Shown: piece by piece, positions 1 to 11,800 of the stretch
Position numbering within the stretch: the stretch's first letter is position 1
Layout: each line of letters begins with the position of its first letter
The notes under the pieces: model-generated
Told to the model about the DNA's origin: nothing
Databases searched by the model: none
What the model saw: only the letters and a program-made list of their open reading frames with translations
Assembly: GCF_037975245.1 (NCBI RefSeq)
Contig: NC_092568.1
Location: forward strand, 11,927,501-11,991,500
Source: Apostichopus japonicus
Lineage: Eukaryota > Echinodermata > Holothuroidea > Aspidochirotida > Stichopodidae
DNA: 64,000 nt
Direction of reading: 5' to 3'
Translations under genes and position numbers: made by a program

Positions 1-187
1 AGCAAATTTAGTCCCAAACTATGGTAATATAACAACATAAAGAACAAAGAAAGATCAAATAAGTTCAATATACGAGTTTCGAAGTCAAACTCGATTATTT
101 ATCTTTTGAAGTATTTTAAGAAGAGCAGATCGCGTTATGTTAAAATTCATTTCATTCATATTTTAAATAAATAAATCCAACTCACCA
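1..187. other. Window edge, no gene seen
   Basis: AT-rich sequence at the left edge. On the minus strand it would be 3' untranslated sequence of the micro-exon gene that appears to stop at 188-190. Nothing else can be supported. Confidence 0.4.
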
Positions 188-3100
188 CTAATACTGGTCT
201 GCAAACTGAATTGTTTGTTTGTTGTTGTTTGCTTTCCAGCTAAAACAAGAAACCTTCGGTTTGAGTTGTTATCTTATTCGCCTTCAGTTGGTATGAAGAC
301 ACTCCATCTGTCAGAGAAAGGAAAGAAGAATCCATTAATATCGCTGAAACAATATACTTACAGTGTTGATGACTTTAAGGCTATATGTCTACTTGTTGTA
401 ATTAGTCAAGGAGTCGTAATAGCTCCATGAATTAATCCTTCTCACATCACTGTTTATCCCTTCTATACCTCCAGATGTTACAGTATATATTGAGCATAAG
501 GTAGCCCCCCCCCCCCTCCTCCCCAAATGGATCTCCAAAGAGATGGAAACACCTTTACAAGGACATGTGACACAATATGACGGTACTTACCAGTCCAATA
601 GTACATGTATTTGGTAGCTGTCTTGGTACCGGTTGGATCTGAAAGAAATATGAAGAAGCAGTTTGAAGTAAGAATTTAAAATTATTGGTTAGAATTTAAC
701 ACAAAAATCAATCAAAACTCCTTGATGTAAACAAACAATCTATTTTTCTCACCTGTTAGAGTTTCCTCGGTGATTTGGATCTGATCAGGGCCTACAAAGA
801 GTGACAAATTATGTTATATTTGAAAGACTTTTATTACATAAATCTACGGTTTATTACCTTGAGTAAAAATTATAGAAAGAAATGAAAGATTACTATTTAA
901 ATTTTTCAAATCAATTGAGTATTAACTTTTCTTGCGCACACTTTTTACAATTTCACTCAATACTCACCAGTTGAGCTTTTGAAGGTATACTGGTAAAAAG
1001 CCACGGTGTGACCTGAAAAGCGAAAAAAATATGACCTTTCTCGTCAAAATGTGATAATTACAAGTAACTATTTGACACGGGACTGCAGAGACTTCCCCAA
1101 GTGACCGACCCCCACGGCCCACCCCCTCCCATGTGTTGAAAAGGAAGATATACCTAAATGCTATAATATAATGTAACTATATATTATAGCCTACCGACTA
1201 CAGTGAGTGTTACTTTACCTTCACATCTCGTTGTTGTGGTCTGTTGAGTGTGTTGGCCCTGAATATCTGCAGCGTGAATAAAATTGGCTAAAGTTTTTAT
1301 AAACTTAAAAAAAACATTTGTTTTGACAATGATAGTTTGTATTTCTTCCCTTTTTCAAAAGTCACGAAAATTATGAAATACTGAGTGGAAATAAAATATG
1401 TATCTTACCAGACCAGGTAGAGGTAGTATCATCTTGTTTATGCACCTCGAAGCCAGCAGAGGTCTTGTACTGCTCGACTACAAAAAAAACACATTCAAGA
1501 ACATGTTTTGAGGCTTATTTTAGAGCTTAATCAGATAATAAAGTGTCGCTAATAATCTGTAAGGGGTAAGGGATGGGGGGGGGGGGGGTAACGTCGCTAC
1601 TCCTCTTATATCAGAAGGAACTTTTTTCCTCGATATGTCACTAAATAAGACTCGTTTTTGAGGGTCATAGGTTTAATTCTATTAAATGAAAGTATATGTG
1701 AAATCACATTAAGAGTTTAGTTGTTGCACCTACTAAGACCACTTCACTCTTAATACATGCAAGTAATTTTAGTCACTGTGAAAGTGCTTCAACATTCAGT
1801 CGGAAGGGAAGTGGAGAGGGGAAAGGGAGTGATGGAAAGAGAAGAAGAGCATGTCAGTAAAATGAGTGGAGAGCAGGTAAGGTAGGGTAAGAAAGGGCGT
1901 TGGATGAGGGGGTTGGGGTATAGAGAAGGTCTGCATCTAATACAAAGACCCAGTAGTTAATTAGAATTCTATCAAATTTAGTAAAAACAATACCACATTC
2001 AATGAGATCTTGCTTTAAAACAATCAAACTCACTTCGAGGTAAAGAAATGATCCCAAAGTCACAGGAATTTGGAATAAAATAGATTCTCTCAGGATCTGA
2101 AAGTATAAAGATTAAAATAAGTTTGATTGGCCGAACACGGATAGCATGTTTCATGAATAGTCTGATCTGTCTTACATTCGATAATACTGATATATGTAAG
2201 CGTAACTTACCGTTCTTGTGATCGAGAGGAACACTTGAAGAAAGTCTGTGAAGGAGACACACTGGAGACCAAAAAATAATAATAACTAAACTTAAGATAG
2301 ATGAAAAGAAAACTAAATCTATCATTCCTTCTTCAAAACAGCCTGTTTTGTGATCAAATAGTTAAAGAATGATCATGTGTATTTATTTCAATACAAGATC
2401 TCAAGTTTATAACTCACCTTCAAGGTTTGCCAGCCCAAAGTCAGGGTAGAGTTTTAGCTGGTCTTGAAGCGTGAGATCAAGATAGCCTTAGTATAGGAAA
2501 AGAGAATGTTAATAATAACATGGTTTAGACTTTAATGTCTTTTTCGGTTTTTAACGAAACGTATAAAGTTTGAATATTCAGTATCCATCAAGATAGCCTC
2601 TAATTCGGAACAGAGAAGGTAATTAGTATTATTGTTTATATTAATGTTTGACTTATATAAGTATGTCATCTTTCCCTTTAATGAACAATATAGTATGGAT
2701 ATTCATGAAGTATTAAAACGAATGAAGAATTGGTAAGCTTACTGTTAAGAAGATCTTCACGCATGCGCAGAGTTTGCTCTACAATAAAACAAAGAATATA
2801 TGATAGAGACATTATCTTACAAGTTATGTAATTAGCCATTTTGATGTTCAACAAACGAACACACACACCAGCACGCACATACAAGAGAGCAAGTGAGGAA
2901 AGCGTTAATTAAACACCAAAACAAACAGAATTATGAAGAGAAACGAGACACTCAAAAGACGACGATGGTTGTTTATGGATAGGCTCGGGTCTTTTAAATT
3001 AGAGGGCAGTAGGAATTAACAGCGAATTGTCATAGAACTTCATGGAAAAGTGTAATTATACAGTTCAGTTCAGTTTGGAACTGTTTCAAAATTGAAGAAT

Positions 3101-4731
3101 GAATGAAATACCTGATGGAAAGCAAAGGAGCGAAGAAATATTTTCTTCGGTCACGGGAAATTCCCAATTGAAGGGTTTCCGTTGTAGATCTATGTAGAAA
3201 TAATACAGTTTAATGATAACAAGAAGCCTGTTTAAAATGCACTAGCTTCACTTAGAGACAGAATAAAGATCTTAAATCAATAATTTCAATATATTACGTG
3301 GGGGAGGGGGTTGGGGGGGTAGTGCTATATGAGTGTACGGTCGTTGTATCTTTCCCTTAATTACTCACCGGGGTAAGAAAAAGTATAAAAAGAATCACAC
3401 GTGGAGAAAAATGCTTAACTATAACCCGATTCTCAAAGCTCGGTTCCCCTCCAAGCCCTGACCTAGTTAAGCTATACTGTACGCTCTTATACCACCACTC
3501 CCCATTCTCCTTTCCCCTTCCAGTACAACATCTTTACTTAAGGCACTTGCTAAGATATTACATTTTATTCATCTTTTATATGGATCTATTAATGACGTGA
3601 TATAAATGCTCGCCCATAAATGGATGACATAATTTGACTTTGACCTACACCTTACCTTGAAACGGAGGACGGTACCCGTAACATCCTTCTGGGAGGATGT
3701 ATTGAGCTGAGGATAAACGAAAAATTATCTGACTTACTATAAAGAATGAATTCAGTTTCTTGTAATGACTTGCCTTATATTAGTATATGAAATCAGAAAC
3801 ATTGTATGAAGAGATCTGATATAAATCTTGTTAGGCGACACTATGGACGTGGTGTGTGCTTGGCTAGCTTTTTATTTTGGTTAGTATGAAAAGAAGAAAC
3901 AATGTTGACTGAGATCAGTAATTTTTCATGATCAAACCTTTTCTTTTTATGAAAAAAAAGGTTAATGTTTTCAATAAACCTTTGACAAAAATAAACCATT
4001 ACAACCTATGAAATTGTAATTCATACAAGAATTAAACAATTAAAATTACAGCAGACAACCTCTCAGAATTCTACCAAATGCTAACTATATCGCAATTGAG
4101 TGGGCTTAATATGAATGTTTACACCGAAACCATGCACCTCGTTGTAAGTGAATTCGGGACTAACTTCTCTACCATCGTATAGATTTAAACTATGGCTTGA
4201 TATTGATCACGTAATATAAATTTGAACGTGATATATCATATTAAATGAAAATGATTGAATGAATAGTAATATTCGACAATCCTGTAATATAAGAAGGAGA
4301 AGCTTACGTCATTTTTACTGTTGCCATTAAGTCATAAAGTTAATAAGTGCACTGTGGCCTACGTAATTCCCTATACGTTCTTATCGGGTGCAAGTGGTCT
4401 CCCGTATAGCAGCTTCGTAAAACGACAAATACTGATTATGTTCAAATAACACTTTATGCGCTTTATTATGACGCTTTATTTGGGCTTACTGTCCCATCAA
4501 GTTAGTATCATTTCTCGATACGAATATTCCAGATGACTCAAGGAGGCTTTACAGTAGAATACTTTGTATCCCTTGGTACATAGTTCCATGTAAAATGATG
4601 ATTAAAAGCTAAACAAATAAGTATGTAAATATTGGTTATAACTTACCTCGTCCATATGCCAGGAATTTGGTGAACTTCCTAGCCATGTAAGAGGAAGCAT
4701 AGTAGCTTGTCGGTGAAAATGTAAAGAACAT
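188..4731 (-). CDS. Unrecognised protein encoded by about twelve phase-1 micro-exons
   Basis: I built this gene from consecutive GT/AG-bounded exons on the minus strand: 4731-4647, 3706-3656, 2778-2743, 2486-2418, 2261-2211, 2096-2034, 1477-1409, 1266-1219, 1012-968, 791-753, 638-591 and 198-188. All ten internal exons are multiples of three (36-69 bp) and all introns are phase 1, so one frame stays open to TAG at 188-190, giving about 204 residues from the Met at 4731. An in-frame upstream Met at 4833 would add 34. Blocks include SYMARKFTKFLAYGR, QYILPEGCYGYRPPFQ, LKLYPDFGLANLE and TATKYMYYWT. I do not recognise the family. I see no signal peptide or membrane segment from the first Met. For exons 2261-2211 and 1266-1219 I chose between neighbouring acceptors to keep the frame. 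The first Met and the very short last exon are the least certain parts. Function unknown. Confidence 0.55.
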
Positions 4732-4839
4732 CTTGAGAAATCGCACAATAGACTTATCTTCAACGAAGAGCATTTGCAATATAAATATTACATTATTATG
4801 CCTCGTGATGTTTATCTTCGTTATGTTTGTCATTTTCTG

Positions 4840-6020
4840 TGTGACGTAATATATACTTAAACGCCGCGCGCAGTGATCACGCAGTGCCCTCCACGAAGTA
4901 CGCTTCTAGGTCTACAAAGTCCTTCGCCGCTATGCTAAATCATTGAAGGTTATATGCCGAAGACAGCTTTGCGTCCAACCCGCACGTCGCGCCTCTACGA
5001 GATACGCTCAACCACGTACACGGAAGACATACGTATCGCTATCTTTACGCGCAACTCTGCGTCTTACACCGCACTACTGAAGAGAATTTCTAGGAGTGAC
5101 GTATACCTTTGACACTATAGAAACGCATTTTACAGAACACGCGGAATTTCATCCAGTGTGGGTTAATATACGCAAATTGAAACCCATGCATAAATAATGT
5201 GTGTAGACCTGATCGGAGGGAGGGGGTGGGGTGCGGGGTGAGGTGAGGTGGGGACTTTGGTATAAATTGCTACCGGCTCGTTGGGTGCTTTGGACGAAAT
5301 TGCATTACCTTTAGTGACCAAGAGGCACCTCAACCTGGCGCATTCGTTCCGAGCAAAGTTGGTCACTTTCCGAGGGCGCTAGAGCGTATCGAGAGAAGCA
5401 TCTCAATTACTGACACGACCAACACACCAAATGATAGCTGATGGATTGGACTAGCATATGGCATTCGCAAATCTACCCACAATAGCACATTGTGGCAGTA
5501 GCCATATACATTTGAACTAGGATAAAGTTTAGCACAGTACTCTCCAAACTCTCTTTGCTAAATCTTCCTTATTCTCCAAAATATATCTCAAATGCCTTCA
5601 TTTCCCTTCTATCCACCTGGCGTTTGCACTATCAGTATAATTATTTCAGACTCTTCAACATTGAAACATAAAAAATAATCATTGTAACTGAAAATATGAA
5701 AAGAAACTTGCAATACACCAAGTCAGTAGGCGTGGTGTACGCCTACAGCAGTGGTCATGTCAGGACACCAGACTGTTAGATACAACCAATTTGATCAGTA
5801 GTTTAGACAGCTTTTCTTTCTTTCTTTTTGGTTTTTGTTTCAAATAGCAGGCTCCATTTTATAACATCACTGTACTATTCAGTTGCTTCATCCTGCTCAT
5901 CATGGCATGAAACGCAGCGTGAAATTATACCCGCTGTAGTAAATTGACTTGACCGACAGGGTGTCGGTAGGAGAGAGTGTTGGGTGTGATCATGAAATCA
6001 TTTCAAGAGGCAATCATTTC
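4840..6020. other. Upstream region of the micro-exon gene, no gene seen
   Basis: Non-coding as far as I can read. It probably holds the promoter of the minus-strand micro-exon gene. A perfect 6-bp hairpin with a 3-base loop lies at 5953-5967. A near-exact 13-bp direct repeat at about 5996-6024 leads into the U2-like sequence. Confidence 0.4.
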
Positions 6021-6023
6021 AAG

Positions 6024-6140
6024 ATCGCTTCTCGGCCTTTTGGCTAAGATCATGTGTAGTATCTGTTCCCTTTCGAGGGGAATGGTGATGCACACCTGAC
6101 GATGATCACACAGTCACAGTCCCGATGCAAGGGGACTGGG
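6024..6140 (+). ncRNA. U2 snRNA 5'-end-like sequence fused to three hairpins
   Basis: Bases 6024-6068 match the conserved 5' end of metazoan U2 snRNA almost exactly: the stem-loop I sequence ATCGCTTCTCGGCCTTTTGG, then the GTAGTATC branch-site recognition segment and TCTGTTC. After that the match stops abruptly. There is no stem IIa/IIb, no Sm site and no 3' stem-loops. Instead there are three compact inverted repeats: TTCCC/GGGAA (6066-6082), GTGAT/ATCAC (6085-6109) and CAGTCCC/GGGACTG (6117-6138). It is therefore not a normal U2 gene. It could be the head of an snRNA-derived SINE, a chimeric retroposed pseudogene, or a divergent structured RNA. Only the U2 similarity is certain. Confidence 0.6.
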
Positions 6141-6149
6141 GTTAGAAGC

Positions 6150-7385
6150 GGATCAGTCGTTCAGTAGTTTGGTTTTCGTGCCCAGGTTCTTTCCTGGGCG
6201 ACTTTTTCTTAAAAAGTATATAAGAGGCAGATGATAAACTTAGGTCTTCTTGAACGTTACGTTCATTCAGTGGACGTCGCTGAAGTTTTTGTGTGTCATT
6301 CTTTATTATGCGCTTTGCATCAATGGCGCATTTTCTCCTTTCCACTTTCCTAACCACTCCAAATAATAGCAGTACTCCGCACTACCCCCTCATATATACA
6401 AGCTGTGGTAATCGAAACGTCAATTAAATGCAAAAACTAGAACTGCATTTGCCTGCAAATACGCAGTATTGTAATGCAAGTGGAGTGCTTGCAGTAATTA
6501 GGAAGAACTTTTCGGCTGCTCATGGTGTTAATTTTTGGGCGGACAACACACCAGGGAGTACAGTCTTGTAGGTACCTACAAATTGAGGGCGCTTGTGAGC
6601 GGCTCAGAATATGTTGGCTACGCAGCTAGCCTCTGAAACTGCAAATGTACATAGACCATATGAAACTGTGTTTCAACGTTCAGTCATGTAGGTATCGTTC
6701 ACTTGGCCAGTGTTTCCAATATTGAAAGTGCTACAATAATAACAAAGACAATTTCGGACGAGATTTTTCTTTGCCCAAGCTTACTACCAGATCCAATATT
6801 TCTACTTTAGTGTATTTATAAATGGTTACTGTAATAAGACGTAACTGTAAGTAGTCAACCTCTAAGTACAAGCTACTTTAAATGGCATGCATTTTCTTGA
6901 ACTCGAAGGAACTGAAGTGATTCGACGTGTTCGGTTAGGTTATTCTGCTTGTCTTTCTTGTTTATCCATTCACATAAAGATGTATTGTTTGTGTTTTGTG
7001 CTAAAATGTAAATCACAAGTGATGAGATCAATACAGGCGCGGATCCAGGGGGGTCCAGGGGGTCCGGACCCCCCCTGCTCTTGGCCAAAAAAAAGAGAAA
7101 AAAAAAGAGAAAAAAAGAGAGAGAAAAAAGAGAGAAAAAAAAGAGAGAGAAAAAATAATTAAATTAAACGCCAATTTTAAACATGTAGGACGTCAGAAGG
7201 GCGGTTATCCTCACAAGTCAGCCAGGTGTGTTTTTTTTCTTCCGTCAAATGAACTATAGTGTGCACGCGTGCTACACGTGCAAAAAATGCCTAAAAATCT
7301 CAATTTTCAGACCGAAAAGTTTCAAAATTGAGGTGATGTTCGAATTGTTTTGGGCGGTGAGGTGGCAGAGCGGTAGGCTGCATAG
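6150..7385. other. Intergenic region with G/C-tract transposon end and purine-rich run
   Basis: No gene seen. Around 7035-7080 is a short GGATCCAGGGGGG-type sequence of the kind found at ends of non-autonomous elements. It is followed by a long A/G-rich run (about 7087-7158). At about 7357-7385 a tRNA-like A-box sequence (GTGGCAGAGCGGTAGGC) looks like the head of a SINE that is cut off by the transposon starting near 7388. Confidence 0.4.
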
Positions 7386-7387
7386 CA

Positions 7388-8443
7388 GCGACGTAGCCAG
7401 GAATTTGAAAGGGGGGAGCACTTTTTGCGATTGATATGGATTTTCAAAGTTGTAGGCACGACTATCTGAGCGGAGCGCCACCATCGGTTGGCGCGGAGCG
7501 TACAAGAAAATTTTTGGTTTTACAAACCCCCCCCCCCCCAGATGGCCGGAAACGGCCCTTCCCTAGTGTTCATTCTGGTTCCCTGGCCTCTTGCTAACTT
7601 GAGACACCTCATTCAATATCACTTTTAAACCCAAAAAACAAACGAGTTAAAATAGTACGTAATGCAATAATACATAATGTATTAAAATTAGCAAGTTACA
7701 CAAGGGCGGCGGAAGCACTTTTAATCTGGGGGGGGGGTCACCGACGTCAAAGGGCACTTTGCAGAAATTCGATTGGACTGATGCAGCCTGATATTTAGTA
7801 CCCTTTATAAATCTTACTGTATTATCTTATTTGCGTATACACATCACTCCATCAACGCCCCCCCCCCCCCCCCCCCGTCTTAGCAGTCTTACTTTTCAAC
7901 TTCTGATACTTGTAGATACAAAGATAGGCAGGAAATGTCTTTGATACAACCATAGCCAGTATTTGTCTTTGATACAACTGTAGCTGGTAAATGTTTATCG
8001 AAAAGGCTGTTTGGGAACTTGGCACGCCGATCGTGACAACAACAGGCAACAAAGTGCTGCAGCTCTATACATATAAAGTCTGTTAATCAACGATAGGCTT
8101 ATTTGACTGTGGAATGTTCTCAACTGAAATTTTATCTGCGTAAACGGGTTCTTAAGTAGATGTTAAAAAACTGACAAGATCGTATCCTAGTCTTTTCCGG
8201 CGGGTAGAGTATTGAATGAAACGGCACGCGATATGAATGACAGCCTAGATGACAGAAGAATAGGTCACCTAATTTAGCCATAATCTTGCTACGTTCATTT
8301 CAATGGTTTTTCCTGTCTAGACTCTTAAACTCGTCCAGCAAGCTTATGGATTTGAATTATGGGTGTTTTAATAGAAAAAAATAACTTGGCCAAAAAAAGT
8401 GTAGGCCCGGGCCTACAGTGCTACATACTGGCTACGCCCCTGA
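7388..8443 (+). mobile_element. Non-autonomous DNA transposon, GTAGCCAG-end family, copy A
   Basis: The left end reads CGACGTAGCCAGG and the right end CTGGCTACGCCCCTG, so the termini are inverted repeats. The body contains a module with CTGAGCGGAGCGCCACC, a C-tract, and AGATGGCCGGAAACGGCCC. Nearly the same body is found at 38829-39670. No transposase is encoded, so it must have been moved in trans. The copy carries a foreign G/C-rich insert at about 7700-7880 which the second copy lacks. Confidence 0.75.
7700..7880. mobile_element. G/C-tract insertion nested in transposon copy A
   Basis: Relative to copy B, copy A is interrupted here by a segment that starts AAGGGCGGCGGAAGC with a G-tract and finishes in a long C-tract (7859-7876). 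A matching end-like sequence GGTTCCGCCGCTC occurs at 8580-8592, so this appears to be another small non-autonomous element family with GGCGGCGGAA termini. Exact ends are uncertain. Confidence 0.5.
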
Positions 8444-8705
8444 TAGTTCTAAATTAGGATTAGATCTCTTACTGAAATATCGCTGACCTAATAAGGTGAC
8501 CAAGAGTACAAGTTTTATGTAGAAAAAGGGCACATTTTTAACCTGAGGAAAAGTGGGGGCACTTGCCCCCTGTGCCCCCCGGTTCCGCCGCTCTTGAAGG
8601 TACATGTACAGAGTAGTCTTACTTTTCAACTTCTGATACTTGTAGATACAAAGATAGTCCAGAAATGTCTTTGATACAACTGTAGCTATTAAATGTTTAA
8701 GTTAG
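8444..8705. repeat. Fragment of the GTAGCCAG-family interior next to a G/C-rich end
   Basis: From about 8597 the sequence repeats the interior of copies A and B (the GTACATGTACAGAGTAGTC block and the following TTGATACAACTGTAGC stretch), then diverges. It is preceded by GGGGGCACTTGCCCCC and GGTTCCGCCGCTC, which look like the end of a different small element. This is nested transposon debris. Confidence 0.5.
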
Positions 8706-8709
8706 CTTA

Positions 8710-9285
8710 ATAAGAGAAGGCGAGAGCTATCCGACGATTGCCATCTGATGCAAATTTCAACACAGGGCAAGGAACGTCTCACAGCTCTTGTTCACATGAA
8801 CACGTATTATAACACTCCTATCGACACTGACGAAGTGGTCCGAAAGTTCATTGAGAAACATCCACGGCGTTTGTTCTCTCCAATCTACCATGAATAGATC
8901 ATCAATAAAACTAGCTAACTCGTACTGATGCAAATACATTTCGAGTGAGTTTTTGTAGGTGCTTTGAATGGCTAAATTGAAGGGGGTTCCCTGTTGTACT
9001 TAAATATCCAAGAATTTCACAATGGATAGAGGGAAACCCACTCCCCTTAGACCCTAGGATCACTGGAGGCCAACCCCTCACCCTTCCAGAATCCTGGATC
9101 CGGCCCTGCATCAAACAGTGGTGACGGAACGGGAGGGGGATTGGTGGCTAAAGGCATTATGATTTTTGTATCATCTCAACTCATCTGATATGTATTACCA
9201 TATTTCATAGATTGTTTTTTTCTCATCAATTGAGAAATTGCAGACATGAGATCCATATTTTCAGGCTAGGTACATGCAGCTTAGA
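8710..9285. other. Intergenic repeat debris, no gene
   Basis: No supported gene. At about 9040-9110 there is a stretch ending CTGGATCCGGCCCTG, another of the short GGATCC/GGCC element ends common in this window. Confidence 0.35.
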
Positions 9286-9289
9286 ATAC

Positions 9290-9470
9290 TCGTGAAGTGC
9301 AGTTTCCGGCCATCTGGAGGGGTTTGTAAAGCCAAAAAATTTCTGGTACGCTCCGCGCCAACCCATGGTGGCGCTCCGCTTAGTCTTTCGATCAGGCGCG
9401 GCTGGACCAGTCAGACCCCCCCCCCTGTCAAAAAATCCTGCATCCGCCCCTGCGATATTACATGTGTTCA
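9290..9470 (-). mobile_element. Partial minus-strand copy of the GTAGCCAG-family module
   Basis: Reverse complement of the left module of the 7388 and 38829 elements: GTTTCCGGCCATCTGGAGG, the AAATTTCTGGTACGCTCCGCGCC stretch and GGTGGCGCTCCGCTTAG. It then runs into a C-tract and a CCTGCATCCGCCCCTG-type end. Truncated. Confidence 0.6.
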
Positions 9471-9519
9471 CCCTGCAGCCTTTCAAAGCTTGGTTGTGTT
9501 ACATGCAACACACTGACTT

Positions 9520-10010
9520 GAAAGTTGTAACCCTACTGCAAATTAGTTTATTCCAGAAGAAGAACGAAAGTTAAAATAAGAAAAACTGACATTGTCTCGC
9601 ATTTATTTCATTTTTTCCTCTTGGATCATGCAAAGCATTTGAAAGACAACATTTTTAAATCTAATATGGAAGATAATATGCCAATACTGGCTACGATAAA
9701 CTACAGATGTACTTGTGTATCAATTTAATTCTCACATATCTTAATGCACATAAGAGATAATAATTGCTATACTTTATTTACTGACTTTTAATTTAGATAG
9801 AAGATTAAAAACTAGACCTTGTTTTATTATGAAATATAAGTCTCATGCTGACAAACACCATGGCAGACACATACACAATCTAATACAGTCAAAAGAAGTT
9901 TTTATCAATTTTTTGTTGTAAACATCTACAACAAGAGCCTAACCGGCACCATTGTACCTTGCTTAGTGGAAGAGTAGAGTGTTGTGTATTTCATCACCCT
10001 ATATCATAAT
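9520..10010. other. AT-rich intergenic sequence, nothing seen
   Basis: Low-complexity AT-rich DNA without coding signal or a repeat I could match elsewhere in the window. Confidence 0.3.
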
Positions 10011-10015
10011 ATTTA

Positions 10016-10530
10016 TGCCTACATGTACCAGTTATTAACCAACTGTATTCCAAGTTTGGATACAATCTGATTTAGGGTTGTGTTATTGCAATTTTAAAAT
10101 TTTGGCTACTCCCCAGAAATTTAGCCCGATAAAATCTTGGTCCCAAAAATATTAAACCCAAAATGCATCATGAAATAAAATTGGGCCCACTGATGGTCAC
10201 AAAAACTTTAAGCCTACAAGGACCAGCTATTAACAAACAACTGTATACCAAGTTTGGCTACAATCCGACTGACATTTGCAGAGTTATTGCAATGTAAAGA
10301 AACTGTGAGCCCAAATGGTCCCAAAAATATTGGGCCACACAAATTCGGGCCCAAAGAATATGTCCCAAAATGCATTTAAGATGGAAACAAAATTTGGGCA
10401 CACCCAGCCCAAATATGGGCCCGAAATTGTTTTGGGTCCAGATGGTCAAAATAAACATAAGGCCTGTACCAGATATTAGCCAACAACAGTATACAAATCC
10501 AACTTCAGGTTGCAGAGTTATTGCAATATA
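10016..10530. repeat. Three diverged tandem units with GGGCCC motifs
   Basis: Three imperfect units start at about 10017 (ACATGTACCAGTTATTAACC), 10214 (AAGGACCAGCTATTAAC) and 10462 (CTGTACCAGATATTAGCC). Each is followed by a CAACTGTAT-CC stretch and GTTATTGCAAT. Between them are many GGGCCC/TTGGGCC motifs. Unit length is roughly 195-250 bp. No coding potential. Confidence 0.6.
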
Positions 10531-11389
10531 AATGTTTTAACATTTGACTTCATAACCTCATTAATTAATAAGCATAAAGGATAGGGCACACCTCCTCACT
10601 TATAATACATAAAGTAAGTCAAATATCCATCTTTCTGTTGTTGACGTATCACAGACCCTGAGCAAGTGTCACAACAGACACACACCCACACATATGCCGA
10701 CCTGACTGCATAGGTTCATTGGCTTCCAGCAAGGAACCACGAAGTGTAAAACCTTTGAATTTTCCTGCTGTTTGCTGGTCACGTCATCCAGCTATTGAAT
10801 TGCAACATATACTACACCTCATTATCAGTTAAAACAGTAAAACTGGCATTAACAAAAATTGCACATGATAATGCTTTAAGTATTTATTAGAGCCTTTGTT
10901 TTATTTTACATTTATTTCATGTCAGGACAAACTAGTAGTTTGCATTTATTTCCATGGGATCCAACTGCTTCTGATTGTAACATCATTTTAGGTCCTTTGT
11001 TACTGCCACTTGTAAACAAATATATTTTTATTACATTTCTATTGAATCTATCTGCTTCTCTCTACCACTCCACCAACTTAGAGCATTACTTTACTATAAA
11101 TACATACATGTACATGTTCAAATTAATACTATTTTGTGGGCCTTTGTAGATCTAAATCTATTATTGCAAGGAGGATGGTACACCATACAGGTAATTTCTT
11201 GTTTACACATCACTGCAGTGAGAAGATGTCAGTTTAATCGAATTCAACCACAACCTTTCCCAGACGACAACTTCACAGATCTGTTTCTGTTGAGACACAA
11301 AAAAGAAAGTCATGACAAACGGAATATCATCAAGCATGTCGGTTCATAAATTTGGATGAAAGATTTTTCAGACTTTGAAACCTGTTGAC

Positions 11390-11800
11390 CACATTTGACA
11401 TTTGACCCCTATCAATTTTGATAGGATTCTTACACTCACCAACCTGGATCTACATACTAAGTATGAAGTTCAAGGAAGATGTACTACTTGAGTTATCATG
11501 TTTACACGGATTTCAGTTTTACCTCTGGTGACCTAGTATCACCTTTGATCCCAAGCAAAAACGATAGCAATATCAAATGACTACAGTGCATGTACATACA
11601 ACTGATACAAGTGTAAAGTTCTTCCAACTTTAGAATATTGAGTAATCATTTTTTACAAGGTTTTCACACTTTGACCTCTAGTGACCTAGTACAACCTATC
11701 ATCCCTGCCAAAAAAAAATAGCAGCGAAGAACTCAATATGTGCATCTATACACAAAGTTTGAACTTCATCCAACTTATGAATATTGAGTTATCGTGTTTA
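11390..11800. repeat. Diverged tandem repeat with CCTCTRGTGACCTAGTA motif
   Basis: Two clear units share CCTCTGGTGACCTAGTA (from about 11522) and CCTCTAGTGACCTAGTA (from about 11674), each followed by CACCTTTGATCCC or CAACCTATCATCCC. They are separated by GAATATTGAGT-type sequence that recurs at about 11778. Spacing is about 150 bp. A short ACACACACTCGCACATGGC tail follows. This is typical non-coding invertebrate dispersed repeat, not a gene. Confidence 0.5.

Noticed and set aside
6024-6140. Ordinary U2 snRNA gene
   Set aside because: Only the first 45 bases match; stems II-IV and the Sm site are missing.
9226-9574. Overlapping open frames on both strands
   Set aside because: They lie in the transposon fragment with C-tracts; no family resemblance or splice context.
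10919-10985. Possible last exon of the cystatin on the minus strand (Trp-Ile-Pro-Trp)
   Set aside because: The spacing of the Trp-Pro-Trp does not match the cystatin hairpin, no cysteines follow, and there is no clear acceptor in the right phase.
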